Source: Neelides folsomi
Taxonomy: Eukaryota; Arthropoda; Collembola; Neelipleona; Neelidae
Direction of reading: 5' to 3'
DNA length: 64,000 bases
NCBI GenBank assembly: GCA_034687125.1
Contig: JAQGBZ010000047.1
Span: 186,001-250,000 of the forward strand
Part shown: positions 22,133-35,984 of the stretch, piece by piece
Numbering within the stretch: position 1 is the stretch's first letter
Layout: every line of letters begins with the position of its first letter
Notes under the pieces: model-generated
Told to the model about the DNA's origin: nothing
Databases searched by the model: none
The model's input: only the letters and a program-made list of their open reading frames with translations
Position numbers and translations under genes: made by a program

Positions 22133-25100
22133 TCACACAACACTTTCTTCTTCGAGATTCTTCGATATTTTCTTTGAGAAATGATTTGAAGAGTTTTGGG
22201 GGAGGTTATTGGATTGTGAAGACATGGAATTTGAATTCCCAGTCCCAGTCCCGTCATGGTTATTGGGTCCATTGACTAAGGGACTTTCTTTGGGAGTTGA
22301 TGCTGTCGGAGGATGATTGTGGCCATAAGACCTTGGGGACTCCGTGGGACTCATTTGGTTCACTTGTTGGGCACAGTTTCTTTTTTCTAGCCAAATGGCA
22401 TACTCAGCTTGGGCCAACAGCCGCTCCACGTGCTCGAGTTGTTCTTTATGGGAAAGGAGACGTTGAAGGCCGGCCGAGGGCGAGTTGCTGTCAAGTGATT
22501 CCGTTCTCGATAAAATGTGCTCAGTTTGGTTCAAAAGATGTTCAACTCGGCCGACGATCGACGGATCTCCGTTCCCTTGTGGGCTTGTGGCGTACCTTGG
22601 ATTCGTCCCTGGAATGGCAGGAGCTCGGTCATAGTTAGGACCTCGTTGTTGTTTTGGAATAGGCGGCAATCTCCTCACATCTTCCACCGAACTTCTACGG
22701 CACTCCCTATATCAAAATAACATTAAATTAAAACATTCTAAACTGTAATAGAATAGACATAATAATAATCATAATTAACAATAATTAATTAAAAATTAAA
22801 ATCTTTTCTTACCGTGCATAGACAACTTCTGGAATATCCATCCTGTTGATTTTTGGATGAATGTCGGAGACAATGCCAGAATCCGGAGTTACATCATGGC
22901 TTGACTCGCTAGAACAGTAAGGAGGTGGATTGCCGAACACAGGGAGGTGGGGCGACCCCGCTGACCCGAGCTGGAACACGAAATTCCTTCCAGGTTGTAA
23001 ACTCACTCCAGGCTGATGGGCCATCGGACTCGTGGCAGTCCCATATCTAATTCTGTCAATGGTTCTGGCAAGGTCCGTTCTCCCAAGTGGATTCCCACCC
23101 ATTGGATGGAACGATTGAAGATTGTAATGGCTCCTTCCTCCCTGGACTCCGTTCATGTTTGGGATCGAGCCAATCTGCTCGATGGTGTGGGCCAAAGGTG
23201 GATACAAAGCTTCTGGAAATGTCAAGTCACAATTTAAGCCCTTTTCTTCGACCACATTAACGTCATTGAAAAAGAAAGAAACTGGGCGGGGTGAAGTGCC
23301 CTTAAATCCCCATTATTTCCCTACCTATTGTTTGGGCGAGGTTGTTGCTCCGAGGTCTGGCCGTGTCGTAAATGGAGTCGATCGTTTTGGTCAGATCTCT
23401 CGAGATCGAGTAAATGTAATCTCGTGGGGCTGAGAGGAGAACTCGATCCGACCCAGAATGGTTCGACCCTGTCGAGGACCCTGCATTCATCATCGACGCC
23501 AATTTGACGCTTTCCAAACTCGCGTAAATGTTGTTCATTTCTCTTTCTTCTTTGGACCCTGGGCTCTTGGCTGACATCAGCGTGCTGTCTCCCTGGTGAT
23601 TGTGGTTCACTTCCCGTGAGACGGCCGGAGTCCCAAAGACTACTTTGGTCACGAGGAGACTTGCAGGGGCGGGTTCAGGGAGACGAAGCCCTTGAGGGAA
23701 ACCATCAACTGGAGTCCCGGGCAAAGAGTGAGACGGCCCATTTCCCAACCGGAGTGGAAGCCCTCGTCCCATGCTGGAACGATATTCTCCGACTCTTTCG
23801 CCTGTAATTACCAATTTCGATTTTAGAACCATTTACAGTCAGAATAGAGAATTACTATAATATACATAAGCATAGGCATAGTAGGTAGGTAATATGGTAC
23901 TAGTTAAATGTGTGGGTCGATGGGAAATGGTTTTTACCTGGTAGGGCCCTTTCCCCAAACGTTTTCCCCCTCAGAGATGACCTCGATTCGGTGGGGCCGA
24001 GCATCATAACATCAGCTCGGGAATTTGAACTGTGTGAAAAATAATTCCATAATGAATGTGGGTTCAATTACAGAGAGACAAGAAGGATGAAGTATGTGAG
24101 GAATTTTGTAAGTACCTGTAAGTCGGGATGCACCTCTGAACGGCCGTGTTGGAAGAAACCATGGTGGGGAATATATCGGCATTAATGAGCCCTACATTGC
24201 TCTTATTAAGCGGGACCCGAGTGAGTCGGCTGGAAATTAAAAAAAGAGGCAATTATCATTATTTTCTTCCAACACTCTGAAACCTTATCTCAATGATGTT
24301 CTTATAATGCGAAAGCACAATTTTCCTATACATACCTTAGCATCCGAATGTCGGCTGAAGAAATAGTTACAAGAAGGAGTAAAATGACTATGGCAAACTC
24401 GAGCATTCTAGCACACAAACTTAGGACCCATCCCGTCCACGTCGACGCCACCTCGCATTCTCCTCGACTCTGGAAAAGAAGGTCAGGGGGGTCAGGGCAG
24501 GTCGATGGGCTCACCATTGCAACTGAGATGATGATCATGACTGAGAGAGTGAGGGAGAGGAAGGAGGCCCCGAACATGGCCCTTGCTTGAAGACATCCCC
24601 ATTTGACAATGAAGCTTCTCTTCTTCAAGTTCAAGTTGTTGTTCTGTCCGCCGAGCCCGTCGCTCTGGGAGTCTCCGACTGCATTGAGTGCTGAAAGACC
24701 TCCATTGGGCGGTTGAGGGCCGGCGGTTCCTCTTTCGCTCGCCAGCCGCGAGTAAAACGGCTTGAACTTGAAAAGATATGCGAGGGAGACGAGGGCGAGG
24801 AGGACGTGGGGAGCGATCCAGGCTGCCATGGTGAGCGGGGCGTGGGCTGGCGGATGGAGATGTGCGGCCAGGGACAGCGTGAGTGGGGGGAGGAGCGAGG
24901 CCCCTGCAAGGGAGAAGATCCATCTCCCTTTGAGGGACCGGGAGAGCGGGAATGGGAATCGGGCCAGGTGGAGGGCCACGAGAATGGCGATGGTGAAAAA
25001 CGCTGCTGGAAGCGTGGAGAGGATTGGGAGCCAAGAAGGGCGGGAGTCTGGGGCGCAGAACCATCCAGCTAGGAGGATGAAAGCTCGGACCACGGACGTT

Positions 25101-27300
25101 CCAAAAAGGAATATGAGGATCACCGAAAATGGGGCACAATCTGGAAAGGAAGTCAATATTGATTACTATTTAATAATAAATGTTGTTTCTACATTATGAT
25201 GCTTTCTCGCGAAAAAAAGTGTCATTAAATGAAGATGGTAAATGTGAATGTACGAGGCCGTAAATAATATTTCTATTTGGCCTTTCCACACCTCTCACCG
25301 AAAATCCCTCCACTGGTGCGATAACTCACCTTTAAAAGTGAAGTGAAGAGAGTAGAGGACGGCGAGACCGAAGAGGAAGCAAAGGACACTCGTGATGGAG
25401 AACAAAATTCCCATTAGTTTACATTGGTGCTTCCAGGCCCCGCAGAGAGCATCGCAGACAATATACTGCGGACCTATGACCCAATTTCATCATTAGATTC
25501 ATAAAATAACAAACCTGAAAGTGGGAATGATTTGTCCAGGGACCAATGGGAATTGTCATTTACCGTTGTCATGGTGGGAGTCTGGCGGATCCTGATGGTC
25601 CCCTTTGTAAATTCCTCTTTTCCCTTGAACTTCTGTAGGACTTTGGTAATTCCGGCCGAGTTCTTCGCTCCCGGCACCGTCGTCTTCGTCGTAGACATAT
25701 GGCAGCCCTTCGCCCCGATCCTCATTCCCACCTTTCTCCTCTCGCCCACGACTCCCATAATGAGAGTCTTGGGCTTCTTCGAACGCAGTGGTCGTCCGAG
25801 ACGTGGCGAGATTACTTGGATTTGAGAGCGTGTGTTTGGGAATGGCGATGTTGTTCGTCATTTGGTCCATATTGTACATGGTGGGAGAGCTTTTAGGGCT
25901 CACTGGAGAAGGAATGAAGACAGGTTTGGAAATGTCGTTTCCCTTATTGCCGCTTCCCCCACCGCCCAAAGGACGTGTGAAGACGTTGGAGGGAAAACCT
26001 CGGTTCATCCCATTGCTTTCACCAGTGTAATTCCCCTCGGAGATTAAATCTACAGGAAGAAGAAGAGGAGGAAATGAAATCTTTATTCCCGGAGAGAAAA
26101 TTCAAAAAAGGCTAATGGACCGAAAGAGCGGAAATGAGCCTACCTGGAATTTCGGAGAGGGAGGGTTCCCATTGGTGCATTCGCCCCGAGCTTCCAGCGA
26201 GGATCCGAGTCACGGCCGGATTTGCAAGAATGGGATTGAAGTCGAAAGCTTCGCCGGGAGCTGCTGGAGTTATTCCCAACAGGGGATGGTCCGAGTCTTT
26301 TTTCTCAGGACCTCCGTTCCCACTTGGTGGGTTAACTTTGGAGAAAACGGCATTGACGTCTTTCTCCAAGGGCTTCGTCCCCTCGTTGGAGGGACTGTTG
26401 GGGGCAAGGGGGGACAAGGAGGAGCTCCGACTCCCATTCCGGCTCCCTCCCACCTCACCCTTTTCTCCGGTGTGGTTGAAGGATGGCCTTTGGGGGGTCA
26501 AGGGCTTTGACCCGCCGTGACCTTCGAATTGTCTCGGGGGTTGAGTGGAGAGCGGACCAAGGAGCGGAGGTGGAGGAGGCCTTTTCCCAAATGCTTCTCC
26601 GCCACGTGACATCCGAAGAAACCCTTCATCTGATAAAATAAACAATAGCAACCTTTAGTCATGTTGTTTAGCATATCAGAATTAAATACGAACACTTTGT
26701 ATACTTATTACAAACATAAAAATGAACGACATGTTTATAATAAATAATAATGATTATAATAAATTAATAAGCATAAATAGATCGTTTGGCATTTTACATC
26801 ATCATTACATTATGCATGCATAAATAATGCAAAGTTATCACAAGCAGAATAAACATAATGAGCAATTTGTTTTGCAATAGTTATAATATTACATAATGTA
26901 TGTATGCATAATATGTTAAGTGATGTAAACAAAAAACAATCGTTTGGACGATAAGAGAATGATGATATAATTTACTTAAACTATGTAACTACATACATTG
27001 CTTCTTATCTACTAAATGTCCGATGAATGAAACACGTATAAATAAACTTGGATCGTTCCATCATGAGTAAATCTACGTAAATATTATTTATACATAAAGG
27101 AACAAATGTAGCAGAAGTTGTTTAGAAAAAGACAACGAACCTTTGAAGAGATCTTCGACATCGAGGACTGGAGGGCTTGAGTCAGCTCCGACTGAAGGAT
27201 GCAAAAATCCAAAAACAATTGCGAGGCAGACGATTGACCCTAATCTGAATTCGGATCCTCGTCGCCTCCATTTCGAATGACTCATAAATGGCCAATCCAT
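22133..27300 (-). CDS. Signal-peptide, seven-TM, low-complexity protein (PRRT3/PRRT4-like)
   Basis: Ten coding exons: 27141-27300, 26144-26629, 25564-26049, 25330-25473, 24336-25140, 24116-24229, 23938-24029, 23325-23801, 22813-23212 and 22133-22706. All phases agree; 1245 residues. The N-terminus is a signal peptide (GSIVCLAIVFGFLHPSVGA). Residues about 54-377 are a Pro/Gly/Ser-rich ectodomain with N-glycosylation sequons (NHT, NGS, NYT). About seven hydrophobic segments follow (residues 395-690), for example LFSITSVLCFLFGLAVLYSL and MLEFAIVILLLLVTI. The roughly 550-residue cytosolic tail has Ser/Pro runs, a coiled-coil-prone stretch (VEHLLNQTEHILSRTESL) and RRSSVEDVRRLPPIP. The layout recalls proline-rich transmembrane proteins 3/4; I did not recognise a GPCR motif such as DRY or NPxxY. 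Function unknown. The gene model is firmer than the family name. Confidence 0.75.
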
Positions 27301-30300
27301 CCCCCGGTGAGTTCAAGCTACAGAAGGAAAACACAAATAAATTAAATCTCACCTTTTTAATCAGCGCTAATTGGGACTGTTGGGCTAATTGGGGAAGGTA
27401 ACTTTAATTAGGAACCCAATCACCGTTCCATCGTGTTTCAAACATTTAAAGCGGGGGCATTTGGGAGAGAATTGGTTGTGGGAGGTATTTGTTTAAGGTT
27501 TGAATTAGGAAGTGATGTGTTTGGGGCGGTGATTAGGAATGAAATCGAGGAAGTTGGCAGAGTGAGCAAATATGCATTTCCCTTTAGCCTGAGTTTGCGA
27601 ACGGTCGTGGGCGGTATTATGTTGATTCCTGGGATTAGATTCGAGAAGGTTCATTAAGTAAGTAAAAATGGAAGAGATGAGATTAGGCTAAGGGAAATGG
27701 TCTGGGAGAATTTGGCAAAAAAGGAGGAAGGAATGGTTTGCATAGTAATTGAACTCCTTTAACGCCTCCTTTTAGGTGAAAGAAGTGCGGAGATGAAGAA
27801 AAGCTGAAGTGGCTTAAATAGGCTGCCTCGGCTCTTAAGACGAATTAACAATAGATTTCCTTCTCGTCCTCGGACAGTTAGCGAGGATTGTGGAATGGCC
27901 ATAAACTACTTTCTTGAACCTCGAAGACTCGTCTTTAATTCAATTAGGGAGTGATTTGCGTAAAAACCTCCGTTGGATTCATAGGGCTGGTGGAAAAATA
28001 AATCGGGTGGGCCGTGAGTCTCTTCGCCACTTGGTCGTTTGAAGGATAAAAAAGGGCACTTAGGATGTAGTTTGTAGCTCTGCGTGACCCATTGAATAAA
28101 TCAAGAGGAAAGTTTGGGAATTGGGGATTGAATTAAAGGGAGGTTGTTCGCAGGGTTTCCCTGCTGGAAAACAACTTTCCCTAACTTCCGAGAAAAATGG
28201 GAGATTAGGGAGCAGAAACCATTTTGAGGAGGATAAGTATATTAAAATTAGAGTATTAACTCCCAACAACGAAGACGGATGGGGTGAGAATAAAGAAAGA
28301 AACAAACTTGGGCGGGGAGAATTGCATTTCGAAACATCCAAAGTTAGGAGATAAATCGGGTTAAATCGGAGCAATATATTATTTCACGGAGGAGAAGGCC
28401 CCTGAAATTTATAGCTACAATTTCGCTAATGGAAGAGGAGACTCCGCCCGGGAGAGAACAAGAGAAGACCCGGGTCTCATTTTATCGTACCTTTGAACTA
28501 CTTTGAAGGAATGATGGGGAACCTCGCCGTTCTCCACACACGGGATCCCCCAAATAGGAATGAAATTGAATTGGCCCAATGATGGGCCCATAAGTTATGT
28601 ATGACTTATCTCTCCAGTCCCATTCTTCGGATTCCTTCCCCTCTTTTCGCCTCTTTTATGAGCTTCAACTTTTAATCTCCCTTCCTCTCTCATTACCTCA
28701 AATGCGATTACTCACTCGCGGAATTGCAAACCCTCATTTGCAGCTCTGCCCCTTTCTCCCCAGATAAGAGGAAATTAAATATTGAGCTAGCGTTCCCCTG
28801 ATCCACCGGAGGATCCGGCTCAAGTGTGACTAATTCCACATCCGAACCCTCATCTTTTATTCAGGCTTCCTTTGAGGAATTCGCGAGCACCAAAAGAGGA
28901 ACAACTACTCTCAACCCAACAGAGACTTCAGACCAAATAGTCCAAAGAGCAAATGTAAATTATTAGCGAACCACCAGAGCGGAAACGTTCGCGAGAACCT
29001 CAAGGGGGTTGGATGAGTCTCGGAGATATTTCAAATTCCACCCATCTTTTTCTTCCCACCATCACACTTACCCAAACGATGATTTGTCATGTTCTCCTGT
29101 CACTGGGGCTCACTTCGTCCTGTTGCACTTCTCCACACCTTTCAGCTCCAATTTCACAACTGAGTAATGTCTGAACCATTCCAATTCCCTTAAATAATAA
29201 GTTCCCTCACTTCCACACTGTCCTTCTACTTCCCATGCTTCCTAGATCACAACACAATTTGGGCGAATTTGAAAACAGCCGGGGCACTTATAGCCAAATC
29301 CTTCACTTCACTTTAAAACCAATCACAAGTGAGAAGATCTCAAACGACGGTTATTCATTCTCCCTCACGACGACACGTTCAATCGGCACCAGCCCTGCAA
29401 ACAAACACAAAATGGTCATGTATTAGGTAAGGTATGCAGTTATGTCGAGGATGTGTGTGTGTGTTCCTCCTTGGGTTCGACGGAGCGAGCAAAGCCGCCC
29501 CCAATTACTTACACCACCATAAATTATGCAGGAATGCCCCATTGGTCTCTTCGGTTATAAATATGATTCACCCTTCGGACCCGCCATCCAAACCATCTTA
29601 AATAGAAAGTCCCTATGGAAATTTTACAATCTGCTAATCGCTCCCTCGCTTCTTCACATTTATCTCAAAAGATTTGAATTGGTCGTGAGAGGGGGAATCC
29701 TCATGTTCTTATTATTATGAACAATCTGTGGAAGATGAAGGGAACAACGGCAGTGGAGGAACATTAAACATTAAATGCCTCTTGTCTCAACTCTTCAACA
29801 CGACTCGTCGTTAAAATGGATTGAGTCATTAACACTCGCCATTTTACCATTTCGCACACTGCATTAGGTTTATAAGACTCTAAAGGAATTGAAATGAGTA
29901 ATCAAATGATCGCCCTTAATCCGAACCGGGGAATTTGGACATGGAAAGATAATTCTAAATGTCAGATTGGACCAGCTGATCTAATTCCAATTACTCGTCG
30001 GAACTCTGAGCCAGAACAATATTTAATTATAATAAATATGCGGAACTCTCCAAATTGACTCTTGTGACCTTCCCAAGAGAAAATATTTGGTTGAATGTTA
30101 AAAGACACAGTTTGATCAACTCCACGAGTTATCTTCATTCTGGATCGAAGAGAGAATCTTGAGGAAATGGGGCTAAAACAATTTAATGACTCTCACATGA
30201 AAAAAGACTGGTGGTGGAAAATGACTAATTGCTTCAGATGTGAAATTCTCCCTCAACTTCCCACTTTGATTAAAGATATACAAATGATGGATTTTATGAA

Positions 30301-30620
30301 ATGAGGGGTCAAATAGGTTTCATCGTCACTCAATGGAAGTGAAATGCAGAGTGGAGTATCTATTTTTATCAATTATCGCCCTCCAAATTCCTCTCTGATA
30401 ACACAACATTTGAACCTAATAAGAGGAATAAAACACAATGCAACCATATATAAATAACGACCAAAGAATGTGTTGATTATATTAGAGACTGTTTGTGTTG
30501 GTTCTTGTGTATAAATAACAAAGGTAAAACCAGAGGCCTCACAATCAATACACATAAATGCCATATAAGTTCTCATGTCGATTACATTTCAACTTGACAA
30601 TGAAACTCACCCAAATGACG

Positions 30621-30641
30621 TATTATTATTATTATTATTTA
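30621..30641. repeat. (ATT)n microsatellite
   Basis: About seven uninterrupted copies of a TAT/ATT trinucleotide. Confidence 0.8.
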
Positions 30642-31190
30642 TTCATTCTCTCCCTCACTTATGCATATTTCTCAAAGCGGACTGATATTAATTTGGGAAA
30701 ATAAAAACCCATTATTATTTTTGGCTCTCATAGACTTAAAAATCTCCTACTACAAATCTCAACATCTTCCAAGAGTCAATTTTTTTAAAAGGAGGAATCG
30801 ATAAGGAGTGGAAATGTTGTAAACGTCCGCCTCCGATTTAAGAATGTGCCCCTTGATCCTCGGGAGCTCTGAATTCCCTACAGGTCTTTTTGGACTGACG
30901 GGCGAAGCATTGAATATTTCGACTAGAGAGGATTCCCACTGATCCCCAAGTCAATAAATAGAGAATCTCCGAAAAGACCTCTTCGGAGATGCGGGTGTGG
31001 AAGACGGGAGGAGGAAGCCTCCACAATGGGGTAGAAACGGGGAGGGTGAAGAATTCGAGCAACAATGGGGCTCGAGCTCTCTCTCGCAAAATGGAGGACA
31101 GACCAGAGATTGTTGGATTTTGAGTGGGAATGGGAGGTCGCGGGGTGCGGGGGCCTTTGGAAGTGGCGTAAAATGGAACCGGAGGCTTAC

Positions 31191-31400
31191 CGTGTAGGAG
31201 CAAGGCGGGTTACGGCGGGTCTCCCGGGTCCGGGAGGAGCAGCTGAGGAGAAGGGAGGAAGTGGAGTAGGGATCTCTCCTCTTCATTCTCGCTCTGAGGG
31301 ATGAGAGAGAGAGGCGCACGGAGAGGAGGCCGAAGACACTCGTTCTCTATAGAATCTCTCTGCTCCGCTCTCTCCCTACACGTCTCCACCATGAAGGGAA
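31191..31400 (-). other. Candidate 5' UTR exon of the PRRT-like gene
   Basis: On the minus strand a GC-rich, CT-rich block ends at a consensus donor (CCTACACG|gtaagcc). It contains short ATGs, one of which opens a frame (MKRRDPYSTSS) that runs through the donor. The next usable acceptor downstream on this strand is the one just ahead of the PRRT-like start codon. This would make a first intron of about 3.9 kb. The 5' limit is a guess. Confidence 0.3.
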
Positions 31401-34400
31401 GGCGAGGTAGAGATACACAAAGGCTCCGAAATTCCGCTTGCCGTGTTGCCACTCACCACCCTCTCCCTCGAATTATGGCCAACCGGGAGGGAGTTCGGGG
31501 TTCGGAGTCGGGGTCTTTTTAGAAATGCACTCCCTGGGCGACCTGGTGCTGATATGGAGGGTTCCAGAGGTCGCGGAAGGGTCAAAGGCCAGGAGGGGGA
31601 TGGGGGTTGAGGAGGGTTGGCCGACACTTGGCACACGGACATTCCATCGTGAAGTCGAAGGGGGTTGAAGTCTGATATTGGGGGTGGATGAGGGTTCGTT
31701 CCGAGGGTTTTAATTTGGCAAGAAGGAAAAGAGAGACAGAGGGCCATTCGAAGCTTGAATCCTTTTCTCACGGGCTCCCCAGCCCCATTTCATCTAATAA
31801 TCCAATTGAGGGAGAGATTAGCAATGAACTCCTTGAGCCACCTGAGAAATCCGATCCAACGTCCTGAATGTGATGACTTCCTCCTTCGCCCCATCATGGA
31901 GAGTTCATCTCTCGTTCCACCCTCGCTATTAGAGATTTTGGATGATGATGAGTCGACCGACGGCCGCACGAGCCACGACTCCCATAATCTCTTCTTTTAC
32001 AGGGAACACGTTTGGGGCCATCCTCCCCCTGTACTTCTTCAAGAATGTGGAGGTCTCCAGGTTGAGAAAGGCCCTTTGACATAAGCAGGAAAACGACGGC
32101 GGTCTCCGGAGCTCCATGTCTAATCAACAAGAGGAAATTTCGCGTCGCGGTGGGTGAACAAATGTGAAGACATTCTTTTCATTTTTTCCATGGGAAATCT
32201 AACGGGGATACTTTTATGACGAAGGCATATGTGAGTCTCTCCTTGTCGAACCAAATGCTCTATTTATGGATAACAACTTTTACAACTCACATTCCACCCT
32301 TGACGAATCTAATTACCTTTCCCTCTCCGATCCTCATTTCAATAAATAGAGAGATGTGTTAATATGCGGAGACCGGCGATTGGCCCACGAGGCAACTGGA
32401 AGACTCCAAGACCCCGTCGGCCGCCTCGAGAGGAATTCCGGGGAATGTGAGAGATAACTTCAGCTCGCTCTCGAGGCACATTAGAGGAGAAATTAGGATT
32501 GAAAATGACGTGGGAGAGACGCGGAGGAACTACATGGCAATAAAAAGCGTTTTAAAGCCCCTCTGGGACACATCTGTGTTATTTTTATTTTATTTATGAC
32601 AAGCCCGGATGAAAAAGGAACAGCGCTGACAAAAGATGAGGCTTTCCAAGAGCCCACAGACCCAAGAATTACAGAATCACTTCACATTTTTCGGGAAATG
32701 GGCAAAATGGCCCAACGTGCCTCGAGACAACTCTGTATATGTATGATAGATATACTTTGGGTATGTGCGGGATTGGCTACTGGGGCGAACACAATGTTAT
32801 TTAGGAACCAAGTGGCGGAATCACGGCCCTTGCAAGAACCCATGAGGAATTATGGGCAAAATATTTGTTCGACTCCTCGGTCCTTCTTCAAAGGCATCTA
32901 ATTTTTGCTGAGCTTGACTTTTATTTCTCTCGCTCCTCTTCCGGGAATTGTGGGGCCATGCGAGAAACCCCGGATTTGATAAATGCATTCCATTCTCCGG
33001 GCATTGTTGAGAGCGGAGGATTCCGGGAGTTTAAAGAGATCTTTGCGACCCACTGGGCTGAGAGGAAATATGAAAATAGAAATTGAGGCCGAAATTGAGA
33101 CGTGTGTGAATGGGAGAATTTCACCGAGGGAGGAAACTCATTTGGAATATTTATCAAGTCGAGGGAGCGAAATGAAATCAGCAACTCATATTGATTCCAT
33201 TCGCTCAAAATGACTCAAATCCTATCACTTCTCCCCGGGTCCTCATCATTCATAATAAAGCGGTAATGGAGAGCGGCAGGAGTCATTTGGTTGTGCAACA
33301 ACCAACATGAATGTGCACCAATGGACCAAATGGTAAATGGCAGGCCCTCATATGGACATGTAGATCGCATTGTATTTAATGAACTTATTACCAATTGGAA
33401 GCACTTATGTAATAATGTGATGTCTAGATGTAGTATTTATATTTATTATATGGATTGGATCATGTTCTTTTCCTCTGCCCACCCAATCCCAACCTCTTTG
33501 TTTAGAGTGAGAGGAAATCGAGATTAGTTCATTTTCTTTATCGACCCTGTAACGAGAACTTTGGATAATAATTAGTGGGGGGCGCGAGGGAGTTTAACTA
33601 CGTTGGAACATTGGGAATGTGATCCGCATTTCCTCCTCCGACCATTTCCCCTCAATTGGAGTAAATGAGCACTTCAGTAAACATGTCCTCGACTCAAATG
33701 GAAAAACGTTTCAACGGCTTCATTTGTAGGCGGAGGAGCCGGGAAGTGCCAGGAGATGAGATTCCATTCCCGGGATTCGGATTGGGGATATTTGGGGAAA
33801 TTGGGATTTTCGGGGGAGCAGACAGGAGGATATTGATTGGCCTATTAGACTCACTTTAACCAGAGAAACATTATTAGGAGGAAAGAACTAACTATGCATA
33901 TGGATTGTGAAGTTCTTCGGGGCATACATGAGGAGTATTAGGGGAATAGTTGTACAAATAGGTTCACATATAAATTCCTCAAATCCTCCACAGCCCTGTA
34001 TGAAGCACTTGGAATGCAGGAACCCAATATTTCACGTCATATCTCCTCATATACTCAAATATTATAATGGATATGATCTGATGAGAATTATGATGAATAA
34101 TCCTCTCGGCTCAACATCCGTCCCTTCATTTATTATCCAATTCCTCTCTCTTCTCTTCAAAACAGAGGACTGTTGAACTTTTAAATTACGACTCGGAGGG
34201 AACTGCCAAAAGATAACGCCATTCGAATAACTTACGTACTTTTGAAACAAAGTTGAACCACTAATAAAGATTTGGATTATGGAATTATCTCTCTCCCTAA
34301 TAAATTTAATATCATCTTTTCAACGAAGGAAATATTTCCAACATAAATACTTGGAGTTCCTCAAGTTCCATTCCATCCCTCAAATCTCTTATGTCTCCTT

Positions 34401-35984
34401 TCTCCTCCTCTCCCAATAAGTTAAATTAGATTACAAATATGGTCATCATAAATACATATGCCAATAGTATACATAAATATAGTACATATATAGTAGGTAC
34501 TATTACTATTGGCTTACTTTAATTTAAAGCTGTACCAACGTAGGTGTATAAAATAGATCTGTATTAATTTGACAGTCAGGCCATGTGGACCACCGTATGT
34601 TGATATTAATAAATTTTCCTATGATTGGTATTTTTCATGAGAGCAAGTTTGAAATGAAAAACGTAATTAAAATGTCCGTCCCTCTCACAGATGCATAATA
34701 TTGTTATTAAATACAAGCTACTCACCACAAGCTGATATTTGGTGCATATAAATCGTGTACTCAATAAATTAACTCCCTCGACTTCATAAGACATGCAAGG
34801 TTGGTTGTGAAAGTTTGTTAGTGAAATTGGAAGTCCAAATTTCGCATATGGAACTCTCCTCCACGCTGTTTTATTTTTAATGAATTGATGAAGGATTAAA
34901 AAATTAAGGAAGAAGAAAGATCAAGCTTTTAAACATTTCCCCAAACTTTGTGTCCTAACAGGATGATATTTAAGAGAAATAAGTTGTGGAGGTTTAATTG
35001 AAAGCAAATGGCAGAGTTATGTTTGGTGACTAAAATGAATTTTCAAAAGCCCTGATGAAAAAAGGAAGGAAAACAAAGTTTGGAGAAAGTGAGATGGAAA
35101 AAGTGCTCAAATACCTTCAAAGTTCTTACCATGAGGATGAGACTTGGCGTTAGTCCAAGAGCGTAACAGCTTAGGATGTTATATGATTTCACTCTATTTC
35201 TAAAATAAAAGAGCGGAACTCATCTTCTGACTCATTTGAATCATTTAATTATTCAGATGGGCTCGAGGGGTTGTGAATGAATTGGAACTCGAGGTTCTCG
35301 ATGTTCTTTGAGACGTAAATTGGAATTACCCATCTGAGCCCTTGGGTTCCAGAACAATCACACCGATTCGTCCGTAAGTGTCTGACCTCGACTCGCTTCA
35401 CCGGAAATGATACGAGAAGAAGGGAGAATAACAGTAAATCCTTGTGTCCTTAAATTGCATATAAATACAATGGTAGATCTAGTCAAGATCTTTGAAGCCG
35501 GAGAAATAAATAAAATATGAGGATTGGGAAGGAATGAAAATATGCATTATGCAGACATTTAATTCAAATTGCGAAATGAAAAAAATCCAAGATTCCTTTA
35601 AAAGATTATAATTCCCGTATAAATTTTTTTTAAACTTGTAACAGATTATTGGATAGGTTTATTGTATTCAATTTCAAATATAAAATAATGAATATTTTTC
35701 ATCGTTGATACAATAAGTAAAGAAATGTCATTAGTATAATTCCACGAAGAGCATTCAAGAACATCTTGCCGTACTTATACAAATATCGCCAATAAATAGG
35801 AATTACAATTGAGACCCTCGGTAAGGAGGAGAGAGGAGGTATAACAATAATCATGATCAATATATACGTATTATTACACCATTGGTTTGTAAATGGCATC
35901 CATTTAGTTCGCATTATTACATTAAATATTAACACCGATATTTCTTTTTAAATGTATATATAATTTGCTTCTCGTCGAATCCCT

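Larger units (their letters stand above)
27301..35984. other. Gene-free region upstream of the PRRT-like gene, unusually GC-rich for this window
   Basis: The first coding exon of the PRRT-like gene is preceded by an acceptor (ttctgtag at about 27316-27323), so an untranslated exon lies upstream. From about 27.4 to 34.3 kb the sequence is clearly less AT-rich than other intergenic DNA, yet no long conserved reading frame is present. A candidate first exon ends near 31190. An (ATT)n run lies at 30621-30641. From about 34.4 to 36.0 kb it returns to AT-rich sequence. Confidence 0.45.

Noticed and set aside
24713..25199. Long plus-strand frames opposite the PRRT-like gene
   Set aside because: Shadows of the GC-rich transmembrane exon; no plus-strand domain or splice support.
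35132..35200. Short minus-strand block encoding SYNILSCYALGLTPSLILM between splice-like sites
   Set aside because: It has an acceptor, a donor and a hydrophobic frame, but no neighbouring exons in phase and it lies between two complete genes. Not enough to call a gene.
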